Shown here: positions 1 through 6,375 of the stretch, piece after piece
Numbering within the stretch: the stretch's first letter is position 1
Layout of the letters: each line of letters begins with the position of its first letter
Assembly: GCA_023426265.1 (NCBI GenBank)
Contig: JAFABA010000132.1
Coordinates: 1-11,855, forward strand
Direction of reading: 5' to 3'
Origin: Bacillota bacterium
Lineage (GTDB): Bacteria > Bacillota > Clostridia > Christensenellales > CAG-138
Length of the DNA: 11,855 nt
Notes under the pieces: generated by a model
What the model saw: the letters and a program-made list of their open reading frames with translations, nothing else
What the model was told of the DNA's origin: nothing
Databases searched by the model: none
Position numbers and translations under genes: made by a program

Positions 1-40
1 CAACCGCCCGTGCCGTAGGCGCAGGTTGTTCCTGTAATCC

Positions 41-68
41 TCGAAAAAGTGCCAAGGCACTTTTTCGA
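41..68. terminator. Perfect palindromic bidirectional terminator
   Basis: Two 13-base arms (41-53 and 56-68) pair perfectly around a two-base centre, so the hairpin has a GTGCC/GGCAC core flanked by an A-run on one side and a T-run on the other. This is the shape of an intrinsic terminator that works in both directions. It lies downstream of the NlpC/P60 gene on the minus strand, beyond a second hairpin, and would also stop a plus-strand gene ending left of the window. Bases 1-40 show no supportable gene. They contain a weaker inverted repeat (CAACC at 1-5 with GGTTG at 24-28) that may extend the structure. Confidence 0.7.
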
Positions 69-73
69 CAGCA

Positions 74-100
74 AATCCCCGGCCGCTATGGCCGGGGATT
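74..100 (-). terminator. Terminator-like hairpin after the NlpC/P60 gene
   Basis: An 11-bp perfect stem (74-84 with 90-100) closes a five-base loop and is very GC-rich in its core (CCCCGGCC). It begins 29 bases past the stop codon of the minus-strand NlpC/P60 gene. The T-run following the stem on the minus strand is short, so it may act together with the A/T-flanked palindrome just beyond it. Confidence 0.6.
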
Positions 101-128
101 TCGTTAAGTTCATATTAAGCTCGTCCGG

Positions 129-1913
129 CTAGAATACCCTGAAGCCTGCTACGAAGTGGCTCTTCCAATAAGAGGAGTTTTGGATTGCAGTGCTGCCGGT
201 GATGCGGACCTTGCCCTCGCTTGAGGAAGCGTCGATCATCTTGCCATTCCCCAGATAGATCCCCACGTGTCCCTTGAAGCTGACGATATCGCCGCGCTCC
301 AGAGCGCTCATGCTGGAAATGCGCTGGTACTTCGTGGTCTTCTGCCAGGAGGCCGAGGTCATATACCCCTGCTTGACGCCCACCTGGTTGAGGCACCAGT
401 ATACAAAGCCGGAGCAATCGAATTTATCGGGGCCCTTGCCTGCGCGCACATACCTCGAGCCAATCTTTGATTGCGCAACGGCGATGAATGATTCCACATT
501 CGCGCCTTTCGGGACGGAACCGCTGCTGCCGGAGGACCCGGAGGAACCGGAACTGCCGGAGCTTGAACCCGAGGAGCCGGAACTGCTCGATCCGGAGGAA
601 CCGGAACTACTTGAGCTTGAACCGCTGGCCTTCTTGGCGTCCGAGGACATCAGCACGCTCATGGTATGTTTACCGATCTTGCCATCCACGGAAAGATCGT
701 TGCGTTCCTGGAACGCGCGCACGGCGGTTTCCGTATCGGAGCCGAAGTAACCGTCCACCTTCTTCAGGTACTTGAGCTCCTTCAGGCGCTGCTGCACGTT
801 TTCCACATCGGAGCCCTTCATGCCGATCATCAGTGCGTTTGCCTGCGCGTCCGAGGACATCAAATATTCAATGGTCTGCGGGCCAAGGTAACCGTCCGCA
901 ATCAAGCCGGTACGCTCCTGGAAACGCCTTACGGCGTTCTCGGTATCGTCGCCGTACTTGCCGTCCGCTTCGGTGGTAAGATACCCAAGCTTTTTCAGCC
1001 TGCTTTGATAGGTGCGGAGCTTTTCGCTGACTTCGCCGCGCTCAAAGTAATTCGCCTTGGCGTCCTCGCTGTATAGAAGCTCGCGCGTCTGTTCGCCGAC
1101 CTTGCCGTCCGGGGTTAACCCGTTGCGTTCCTGGAACTTCTTTACGGCGGCTTCAGTATCGGTTCCAAAGTACTCGGTCGCTTTATCCAAATACCCAAGT
1201 TCACGAAGACGGATCTGCAGTTCCTTGACGTCGTGATCCTCTATGCCTATGGAAATGACATATTTCTGCGCCTGGTCGGACATCAAAAGGTTGTAGGTTT
1301 CCGTGCCGACGCAACCGTCAATTGTGAGCCCATGCTGGCGCTGGAACAGCTTGACGGCGCCCTTTGTGATGGGGCCGTACTTGGTTGTCGGCTCGTCCCA
1401 ATCCATATAGCCAAGCTCCATCAGGCGTTCCTGAATCTCCGCCACCACGGGTGCTTCCATACCTTCTTTAATTATGGTATTGTCCGGATGCGGTTCGGGC
1501 GTGGGAGATGGCGAAGGCGAGGGCACGATACCGGACGCGGTAGCGACCTCCTGCCCGCCTGCGCTGAGCGTAGTCGCCCCAACATCCATCACCAGGCCGG
1601 GCGGCGTGGGCGTAGGCGCAGCGGCAGTCAAAGCTTCCGCATTTTTGCTGCCGGACCCTATGAGAAGGGCGGCCGGTATGCCTATGACGACCACAAGCAA
1701 TATGCCCAATACCGTTAAAGCGCGCGGCGAGCGTTTTTTTACCAGGATGGCAAACGCGGCGAGAAAGCTGCGCATACGTGCCGACGCCGCATGCATCCGA
1801 ACGCGCGTTGCGCGGGAAAGGATACGGCTTCCAGGGATACGTTTTGCGTTTCCGGCTGCACCGCGCGCCGTTGCGGGCGCAAGGGGAGGCCGGCGCTTCG
1901 TTTGTCGATTCAT
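129..1913 (-). CDS. Membrane-anchored NlpC/P60 peptidoglycan hydrolase with four PG-binding repeats
   Basis: A 594-residue cell-wall hydrolase, probably a gamma-D-Glu-diamino acid endopeptidase that cuts stem peptides outside the membrane. Residues 1-65 form a strongly basic, presumably cytoplasmic tail. One hydrophobic helix spans about 66-86, and a Pro/Thr/Ser-rich stalk about 98-143. Four PG_binding_1-like repeats follow (about 150-211, 222-281, 292-352, 362-422), with recurring LGYL and AV..FQER..L..DG patterns. A pure Ser/Gly linker (431-466) leads to the NlpC/P60 domain (about 471-594). The catalytic Cys is C500 in FDCSGFVYW and the His is H549 in GHVGIYLG. The third catalytic position is Asp561 where many family members have His. 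The start is supported by GGAAGG four bases upstream and by a strong promoter behind it. It is monocistronic. The family call is secure; the exact bond cut is inferred. Confidence 0.93.
   Translation of the reverse strand: MNRQTKRRPPLAPATARGAAGNAKRIPGSRILSRATRVRMHAASARMRSFLAAFAILVKKRSPRALTVLGILLVVVIGIPAALLIGSGSKNAEALTAAAPTPTPPGLVMDVGATTLSAGGQEVATASGIVPSPSPSPTPEPHPDNTIIKEGMEAPVVAEIQERLMELGYMDWDEPTTKYGPITKGAVKLFQRQHGLTIDGCVGTETYNLLMSDQAQKYVISIGIEDHDVKELQIRLRELGYLDKATEYFGTDTEAAVKKFQERNGLTPDGKVGEQTRELLYSEDAKANYFERGEVSEKLRTYQSRLKKLGYLTTEADGKYGDDTENAVRRFQERTGLIADGYLGPQTIEYLMSSDAQANALMIGMKGSDVENVQQRLKELKYLKKVDGYFGSDTETAVRAFQERNDLSVDGKIGKHTMSVLMSSDAKKASGSSSSSSGSSGSSSSGSSGSSSGSSGSSGSSGSSGSVPKGANVESFIAVAQSKIGSRYVRAGKGPDKFDCSGFVYWCLNQVGVKQGYMTSASWQKTTKYQRISSMSALERGDIVSFKGHVGIYLGNGKMIDASSSEGKVRITGSTAIQNSSYWKSHFVAGFRVF
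516..623 (-). repeat. Ser/Gly codon repeat encoding the hydrolase linker
   Basis: This stretch encodes residues 431-466 of the NlpC/P60 protein, made only of Ser and Gly in irregular GSS units. At the DNA level it is a run of near-repeats of CCGGAGGAACCGGAACT-like blocks on the plus strand. It joins the wall-binding repeats to the catalytic domain as a flexible spacer. Such repeats can expand or contract by slippage. Confidence 0.85.
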
Positions 1914-2296
1914 GTAACCTTCCGATTCGTCGCGCCAACAGACGCGGTACTTATGGGTATTATACCATCTCCGGCACGGTTTTGCGTGAATAAATATTGA
2001 ATTCCCACCAATGTCACAAGTCTATACATCATCTGGTACTGTATATATACGCCAGCAAGTCTTTTTGCGTGAATGCGCGTCAGGATGGTCGCACCGTCCC
2101 TTACGAATGGCGCTCCCTTGCGACGGCCCCCAGGCCAAGTGCACGAGGCGTGCCCCGCCAAGGGCCTTACTGGCCTTTTCATGCCCGTTTCATCTATCAC
2201 TGGCAGCGCTCGGCTCTGGCTCCCGGAAGCTTCCAGCCGCCAAAGAGCGACAGGCGCGATGGCGGCGGAAAGCCTTGCGGCGCTTTTTCGACAAGC
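1914..2296. other. 383-bp non-coding region between hydrolase and TtcA genes
   Basis: Besides the NlpC/P60 promoter, this stretch holds a 12-base direct repeat TTTTGCGTGAAT (1980-1991 and 2063-2074) upstream of that promoter on the minus strand. Near the ttcA end there is an imperfect hairpin-like segment (about 2267-2294) ending in CTTTTTCGACA, which also occurs at 60-70. Open frames across 2000-2300 show no family resemblance and no convincing start, so I call no gene here. I see no clear strong terminator for the ttcA transcript. Confidence 0.5.
1959..1967 (-). promoter_or_regulatory. Extended -10 promoter for the NlpC/P60 gene
   Basis: Reading the minus strand, TGGTATAAT gives a perfect -10 hexamer (1964-1959) with an extended TGn element (1967-1965). 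I see no good -35 at 17 bases, which an extended -10 can compensate for. Transcription would begin near 1952 and leave a leader of about 39 bases, too short for a c-di-AMP riboswitch, a class often found before such hydrolases. Confidence 0.65.
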
Positions 2297-3148
2297 TTAC
2301 TCCATATCCTCCCCGCCCGTTTTGCCGTCGTAACCATCCAAAAAGCTGTGAATGCCGTTTTCATCCCGGTAGCTGATGACGGTGGCAAGATTGATGTTTT
2401 CCACGCTGGCGAATATGTTCTGCTCGATCTTCGGGTTGATTTTGCGGAAGCTTTTAATAAGCTCCTTCATCTCCTGCCGCTTCCCTCCGCCGCCATTGTC
2501 CCCCAGCACGCAGTTTTCCGTAAACCGGCAGGCGCACTGGATAAACGACAATTCGTTGTACCTGCACCAGTGGCGGATATCCTCCTCCTTGACCAGGTAC
2601 ATGGGCCGTATCAGCTGCATTTTAGGGTAATTCGTGCTGTGGAGCTTGGGCATCATGGTGCGGATCTGCCCGCCATAAAGCATGCTCATGAGTATGGTTT
2701 CGATGACGTCGTCATAGTGGTGGCCGAGAGCGATTTTGTTGCAGCCCAAAGCCTCCGCACGGCTGTAGAGCGCGCCGCGCCGCATCCTCGCGCAAAGGTA
2801 GCAGGGGGATTTCTCCTCATCCGCCACGATATCGAATATATCCGTTTCAAATATACGGACAGGCAGCCCAAGCAGTGCTGCGTTGTCCTCCACGCGCCGC
2901 CTGTTCTCCCTGTTGTACCCGGGGTCCATCACAAGGAATTCCAATTCAAACGGTACCCGGCCGTGGCGTTGGATCTCCTGCATGCATTTTGCCATCAGCA
3001 TCGAATCCTTGCCGCCGGAAATGCACACGGCTATTTTATCGTTTTCCTGTATCAGTTCATACCGGCCCACCGCAAGCGCGAAGTTGCGCCAGATTTCCTT
3101 GCGGAACTTTTTGATGATGCTTCGTTCTATTTCCTGCAGCCTGTCCAT
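2297..3148 (-). CDS. ttcA: TtcA-like tRNA 2-thiocytidine synthetase (PP-loop ATPase)
   Basis: A 283-residue ATP-pyrophosphatase, cytoplasmic, expected to adenylate cytidine 32 of certain tRNAs and replace its oxygen with sulfur. The PP-loop SGGKDS is at 44-49. The TtcA cysteine pair CYLC is at 116-119, followed by RMRRGALY and by ALGHHYDD at 140-147, a run that closely matches E. coli TtcA. Further cysteines at 205, 207 and 213 (CACRFTENC) sit where E. coli has PCNLC; one of them should complete the three-Cys iron-sulfur site. The start codon shares one base with the stop of the upstream cysteine desulfurase (TAATG), and GGGAGGAAG precedes it, so the two are translationally coupled. Substrate assignment comes from family resemblance. 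Another TtcA/TtuA-group thiolase is the main alternative. Confidence 0.88.
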   Translation of the reverse strand: MDRLQEIERSIIKKFRKEIWRNFALAVGRYELIQENDKIAVCISGGKDSMLMAKCMQEIQRHGRVPFELEFLVMDPGYNRENRRRVEDNAALLGLPVRIFETDIFDIVADEEKSPCYLCARMRRGALYSRAEALGCNKIALGHHYDDVIETILMSMLYGGQIRTMMPKLHSTNYPKMQLIRPMYLVKEEDIRHWCRYNELSFIQCACRFTENCVLGDNGGGGKRQEMKELIKSFRKINPKIEQNIFASVENINLATVISYRDENGIHSFLDGYDGKTGGEDME

Positions 3149-4272
3149 TACTTCCTCCCGATCTCCCGATAGCAGGCGTCAAACGCCGCAAGAAACGCCC
3201 GTACATCCTCATCCATAGTCCATCTTCCCAGGCTGATCCGCAGCGTGGAAAGCGCAAGCCTGCGGTCATTCGTCAGCGCAAACACGGGCCGTGATACGGA
3301 TTTGGGCGCGGTGCAGGCGGATTTGCCGGAAAGCGCAAAGCCTTTCTCCTCCAGCGCCGCTAAGAACCGCGGCGCATCCCGCCCCGGCACGCTGACGTTC
3401 AGGATAAAGGGCAATGCTTCCTTGGGGCTATTGATGGAGACGTCCGGATATTGTTTGAAATGCGCGCGCAAAAGCGCATTCTGCGCATGCGCCCTTACTA
3501 TGTTTTGCCCCATTTCCGCATAAGCAAGCGAAAGCGCCTCCTCCATGGAGACGATCAACGCGAGCGCGGGCGAGCCGCTGCGGTAAGCAGTTGTGCTGTG
3601 CCCGCCGTGCATCTGCGGCTCCAGTAGCAGGTCAGGCCGCTTTATGAGCGCGCCGATGCCGTTGAGGCCGTAGAATTTGTGCGGCGCAAAGCTGACAAGG
3701 TCGGCCTGCGATAAGGATACGGGCATCTTCCCCACCGCCTGCGTGGCGTCCACGTGGAATATCGTATTGGGGCTATTCGTCTTTAAGAAGCTGCCGATTT
3801 CCTCAATATTCTGTATTACGCCAAGCTCGCTGTCCACATAGCAGCAGGAAAACAGCACGGTATCCGGGCGAATGAGACTGCCTAGATGCGCAATGTCTAT
3901 TTTTCCGTCCGGCAGCAGCCTTACATACTCCACCTCGTAGCCCGCGGCCTGCAGCGCGCCCGCTGCCCCGTGGACGGAGGAGTGCTCCAGAAACGTGGTG
4001 ACGATATGCCTGCCCCGTCCCCGGTAGTATTGCGCAACGCCCTTTATGGCGAGGTTATTTGCTTCTGTTGCGCCCGAAGTATAAATAAGCTCCCAGCCTA
4101 GACCAAGAAGCTCCAATATATGCGTTGTGCTTTTTATAAGCCGCTCTTCCGCCAACCTTCCGAGTCCATGCGGCGAGTTGGGATTGGCCGGGTAGTCTTT
4201 CGCCGCCTCACAAAAGGCTGCAAGGACCTCCTCCCGCACGGGGGTGTTGGCGGCATAATCGAGATAGGTCAT
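3148..4272 (-). CDS. Cysteine desulfurase (NifS/IscS-type, class V aminotransferase fold)
   Basis: A 374-residue PLP enzyme that takes sulfur from L-cysteine as an enzyme-bound persulfide and releases alanine. It opens with the family start YLDYAANTP (3-11). TSGATEANN is at 65-73 and the PLP-stacking His is His97 in EHSSVHG. HVDATQAVG (173-181) carries the cofactor-contacting Asp175 and Gln178. The PLP lysine is Lys199 in SFAPHKFYG, and the persulfide cysteine is Cys320 in SGKSACTAP. Length is near the usual 375-400. It heads a two-gene unit with the TtcA-like thiolase, with a one-base stop/start overlap, so it is probably the sulfur donor for tRNA thiolation. No IscU, IscR or thiI lies beside it. 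The AAGGAAAAGG ribosome binding site is about 11 bases from ATG, slightly far. I give no symbol because iscS, nifS and csd cannot be separated from the sequence. Confidence 0.93.
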   Translation of the reverse strand: MTYLDYAANTPVREEVLAAFCEAAKDYPANPNSPHGLGRLAEERLIKSTTHILELLGLGWELIYTSGATEANNLAIKGVAQYYRGRGRHIVTTFLEHSSVHGAAGALQAAGYEVEYVRLLPDGKIDIAHLGSLIRPDTVLFSCCYVDSELGVIQNIEEIGSFLKTNSPNTIFHVDATQAVGKMPVSLSQADLVSFAPHKFYGLNGIGALIKRPDLLLEPQMHGGHSTTAYRSGSPALALIVSMEEALSLAYAEMGQNIVRAHAQNALLRAHFKQYPDVSINSPKEALPFILNVSVPGRDAPRFLAALEEKGFALSGKSACTAPKSVSRPVFALTNDRRLALSTLRISLGRWTMDEDVRAFLAAFDACYREIGRK

Positions 4273-4298
4273 AAATAAACGCGCCTTTTCCTTAAACG

Positions 4299-4324
4299 GC
4301 CCCGCCGCAAAACTGCGGCGGGGC
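4299..4324 (-). terminator. GC-rich hairpin between the permease and the desulfurase
   Basis: An 11-bp perfect stem (4299-4309 with 4314-4324) with a four-base loop. It follows the exporter operon and may end its transcript, although on the minus strand only three T follow the stem. It also falls inside the predicted 5' leader of the desulfurase-ttcA transcript, so it could serve as a leader structure or attenuator for that unit. Confidence 0.55.
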
Positions 4325-4332
4325 TCTTATTT

Positions 4333-4352
4333 AACAGTATAAGTATACTGTT
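4333..4352. promoter_or_regulatory. 20-bp palindrome, possible operator
   Basis: AACAGTATA (4333-4341) and TATACTGTT (4344-4352) are perfect inverted arms around a two-base centre. The palindrome covers the -10 region of the predicted desulfurase promoter, where a dimeric repressor would block transcription. I do not recognise the regulator. It could also be chance AT-rich symmetry or part of the exporter operon's 3' end. Confidence 0.45.
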
Positions 4353-4370
4353 TCCGGGCGCGATTGTACA
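4342..4370 (-). promoter_or_regulatory. Candidate promoter of the desulfurase-ttcA unit
   Basis: Reading the minus strand, TGTACA (4370-4365) lies exactly 17 bases before TATACT (4347-4342), and a second TATACT follows directly at 4341-4336. The -10 matches consensus at five of six positions and the -35 at four of six. The start site would be near 4335, giving a leader of about 60 bases that includes the GC-rich hairpin. Confidence 0.5.
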
Positions 4371-4386
4371 GGGCTTACATCAGGTC

Positions 4387-5664
4387 TTATTCGTACCGCA
4401 GCGCCTCGATGGGATCAAGCCGCGCCGCCTTGTTGGCGGGGTAATAGCCGAAGAACACGCCGATGGCCATGGAGAACCCGACGGCGATCAGTATCGACGG
4501 TACATCCGGCCCCACCGCAGTGCCGATCAGCGAGCTTCCCAAATACCCCAAAGCGCCGCCCAATATTACGCCGATCGCCCCGCCGATCATGCAGACGATC
4601 GTGCTTTCCACCACGAACTGGATGCGGATGTTCGCGTTTGTGGCCCCCAGCGCCTTGCGTGTACCGATCTCCCGCGTGCGCTCGGTAACGGAAACCAGCA
4701 TGATGTTCATCACGCCAATGCCGCCCACCAGCAGAGATATGCCGGCAATAATTGAGAGCGCGATGCTGATGGTCCCCATCACGGTATCCACCTGATCGAG
4801 TATGTTCTCCATGCTCATAGCCGTTGCCTGGAATTTCTCGTTCTTCTCATAGTAACGATTAAAGAAACTCTTCAGCTGGGAAACGAACGCGGCCGTATCC
4901 TGCGTATTCCGCGTGGTGACGACAAGATAGTCGTACCCTTCCGGAGAATTGGTCATACGCTTGACGGTGGTAATGGGCAGCAGCAGGTCCGTGGAAATAT
5001 CCTTTTCATTGGCGGTGGAAAAAGACATACCGGCTTGCACATATTTATAAACACCTACAATGTTGAACGTATAGGCTTCGTCGCCCGCGGTCACCTTGAG
5101 TTCCTGCCCCAGCGCGGATTGGAGATTCCCTCCGAACATGTTATTGACAAGCTTGTCGGATACCACAACGGAATTCCTTAAGCCGTCCATATCCCGCTCG
5201 GTGATCGTGCGCCCGGCCAGGATTTCGATATTGTTTCCTTCCGTATAGAAGGCGTTCACACCCGACAGGCTGACGTTTGCGTACAGCCTGCCGTCCTGGG
5301 CGCGGCCCCTTCCGGCGGATGCCGCCATGCTGACGCCCGCGACCTCGTTCGGGTAGCGATGCAGCAGGTTTTCCACCATTTCATCGGTCAGGCGGCTGTC
5401 GTCATCCGGGCTGGCCGGCTGTACCATCATGCCGCCGAACTGGTCGCCCGCGGCCTGCTCTTTGTTTTGCAGATATACGTAGATGTTCGTCGCACCCAAA
5501 GAGCCCATGGAGTTCGTGATGGCGCCGCTTAGGGAGTTGCCTACCGTCAGTATGGCAATAACAGACGCGATGCCTATGATGATGCCGAGCATTGTCAAAA
5601 GCGCGCGCATCTTGTTCGCTTTTAAGCCCTCGAGTGCAAGACGGATGTTTTCGGTTAAATTCAT
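4387..5664 (-). CDS. MacB/FtsX-type ABC transporter permease
   Basis: A 425-residue inner-membrane permease of the MacB family. A first helix lies at about 21-43 (ALLTMLGIIIGIASVIAI). A large extracytoplasmic MacB core domain follows (about 45-290), then three helices at about 297-322, 350-377 and 388-408. The cytoplasmic loop SVTERTREIGTRKALGAT (325-342), which couples to the ATPase, and the C-terminal GYYPANKAARLDPIEALRYE (406-425) are both typical. This protein converts ATP-driven movement into extrusion of a substrate through the outer domain with the adaptor; the substrate cannot be read from sequence. Its ATG overlaps the ATPase stop by four bases (ATGA at 5664-5661) with GGAGG upstream, so translation is coupled. 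It is the last gene of the operon. Confidence 0.93.
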   Translation of the reverse strand: MNLTENIRLALEGLKANKMRALLTMLGIIIGIASVIAILTVGNSLSGAITNSMGSLGATNIYVYLQNKEQAAGDQFGGMMVQPASPDDDSRLTDEMVENLLHRYPNEVAGVSMAASAGRGRAQDGRLYANVSLSGVNAFYTEGNNIEILAGRTITERDMDGLRNSVVVSDKLVNNMFGGNLQSALGQELKVTAGDEAYTFNIVGVYKYVQAGMSFSTANEKDISTDLLLPITTVKRMTNSPEGYDYLVVTTRNTQDTAAFVSQLKSFFNRYYEKNEKFQATAMSMENILDQVDTVMGTISIALSIIAGISLLVGGIGVMNIMLVSVTERTREIGTRKALGATNANIRIQFVVESTIVCMIGGAIGVILGGALGYLGSSLIGTAVGPDVPSILIAVGFSMAIGVFFGYYPANKAARLDPIEALRYE

Positions 5665-6365
5665 GCCCTTTCCTCCGCCGCACCCTCAAAATACAGCATG
5701 CCGTCCCGCATGGTCAACACGCGCCCCGTCTCCCTTGCGAGGGAGGGATTATGCGTAATGAGCACCACCGTCTTGCCGTGCTCCCGGTTGAGCGTATGGA
5801 ACAGGTCCATCACCAGCCGTCCGGTCTTGGAATCGAGCGCGCCCGTCGGTTCGTCCGCAAGGAGTATCGCCGGGTCGTTCGCCATGGCGCGCGCAATTGC
5901 GACGCGCTGCTTCTGGCCGCCGGAAAGCTCGTTGGGCTGGTGGTTCATACGGTCGTCCATTTCCACCATGGCAAGAAGCTCTTTTGCCCGTTGGGTACGC
6001 TCCCGCGCGGGAACGCCGGAATACAGCATGGGAAGCTCCACGTTTTTGAGCGCGTTGGTCCTGGGGATGAGGTTGAAGTTCTGGAACACGAAGCCGACCT
6101 TTTTGTTGCGTATGGCGGACAGTTCCACGTCCTTCGCGTCCTCAATTATGGTGCCGTCCAGCTCATAGCTGCCTTCCGTCGCCCTGTCCAAAGCGCCGAT
6201 CAGGTTCATCAGCGTGGATTTGCCGGAACCGGACGCGCCCACGATGGAAACGAACTCTCCCCGGTCCACCGTCAGATCGATGCCGTGCAAAATCTCCAGT
6301 TCGTTCGGCTGGTCGATATAGAACCGTTTGATGATATTCCGCATGCGGATGATCGTGTCTTGCAT
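5661..6365 (-). CDS. MacB/LolD-type ABC transporter ATP-binding protein
   Basis: A 234-residue nucleotide-binding subunit that powers the adjacent permease from the cytoplasmic face. It has Walker A GASGSGKST (43-51), Q-loop Gln95 (FQNFNLIP), signature LSGGQ (147-151), Walker B ILLADE (167-172), D-loop GALD (175-178) and switch His205, all intact. I chose ATG at 6365 because GGAGGGAG (6367-6374) sits right before it and the gap to the adaptor stop is 10 bases. An upstream in-frame ATG at 6443 would add 26 residues and overlap the adaptor gene by 68 bases without family support. The gene overlaps the permease by four bases. The subfamily is typically paired with MacB-type permeases exporting peptides, drugs or lipoproteins. 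Confidence 0.95.
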   Translation of the reverse strand: MQDTIIRMRNIIKRFYIDQPNELEILHGIDLTVDRGEFVSIVGASGSGKSTLMNLIGALDRATEGSYELDGTIIEDAKDVELSAIRNKKVGFVFQNFNLIPRTNALKNVELPMLYSGVPARERTQRAKELLAMVEMDDRMNHQPNELSGGQKQRVAIARAMANDPAILLADEPTGALDSKTGRLVMDLFHTLNREHGKTVVLITHNPSLARETGRVLTMRDGMLYFEGAAEERA

Positions 6366-6366
6366 G

Positions 6367-6374
6367 CTCCCTCC
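6367..6374 (-). promoter_or_regulatory. Ribosome binding site that decides the ATPase start
   Basis: GGAGGGAG on the minus strand immediately precedes the ATG at 6365 and lies in the 10-base gap after the adaptor stop. It favours the shorter ATPase start over the in-frame ATG at 6443. Confidence 0.8.
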
Positions 6375-6375
6375 G

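Noticed and set aside
516..623. Short repeated blocks resembling a CRISPR-like or tandem array
   Set aside because: They are in-frame Ser/Gly codons of a linker with no spacers or constant repeat length.
1914..2296. A possible c-di-AMP riboswitch before the NlpC/P60 gene
   Set aside because: A strong extended -10 leaves a leader of only about 39 bases, and I could not find the conserved riboswitch blocks on the minus strand.
1997..3172. A 391-codon open frame on the plus strand opposite ttcA
   Set aside because: It is antisense to a gene with clear PP-loop and cysteine motifs, has no family resemblance and no good ribosome binding site; GC-rich coding DNA often leaves such open antisense frames.
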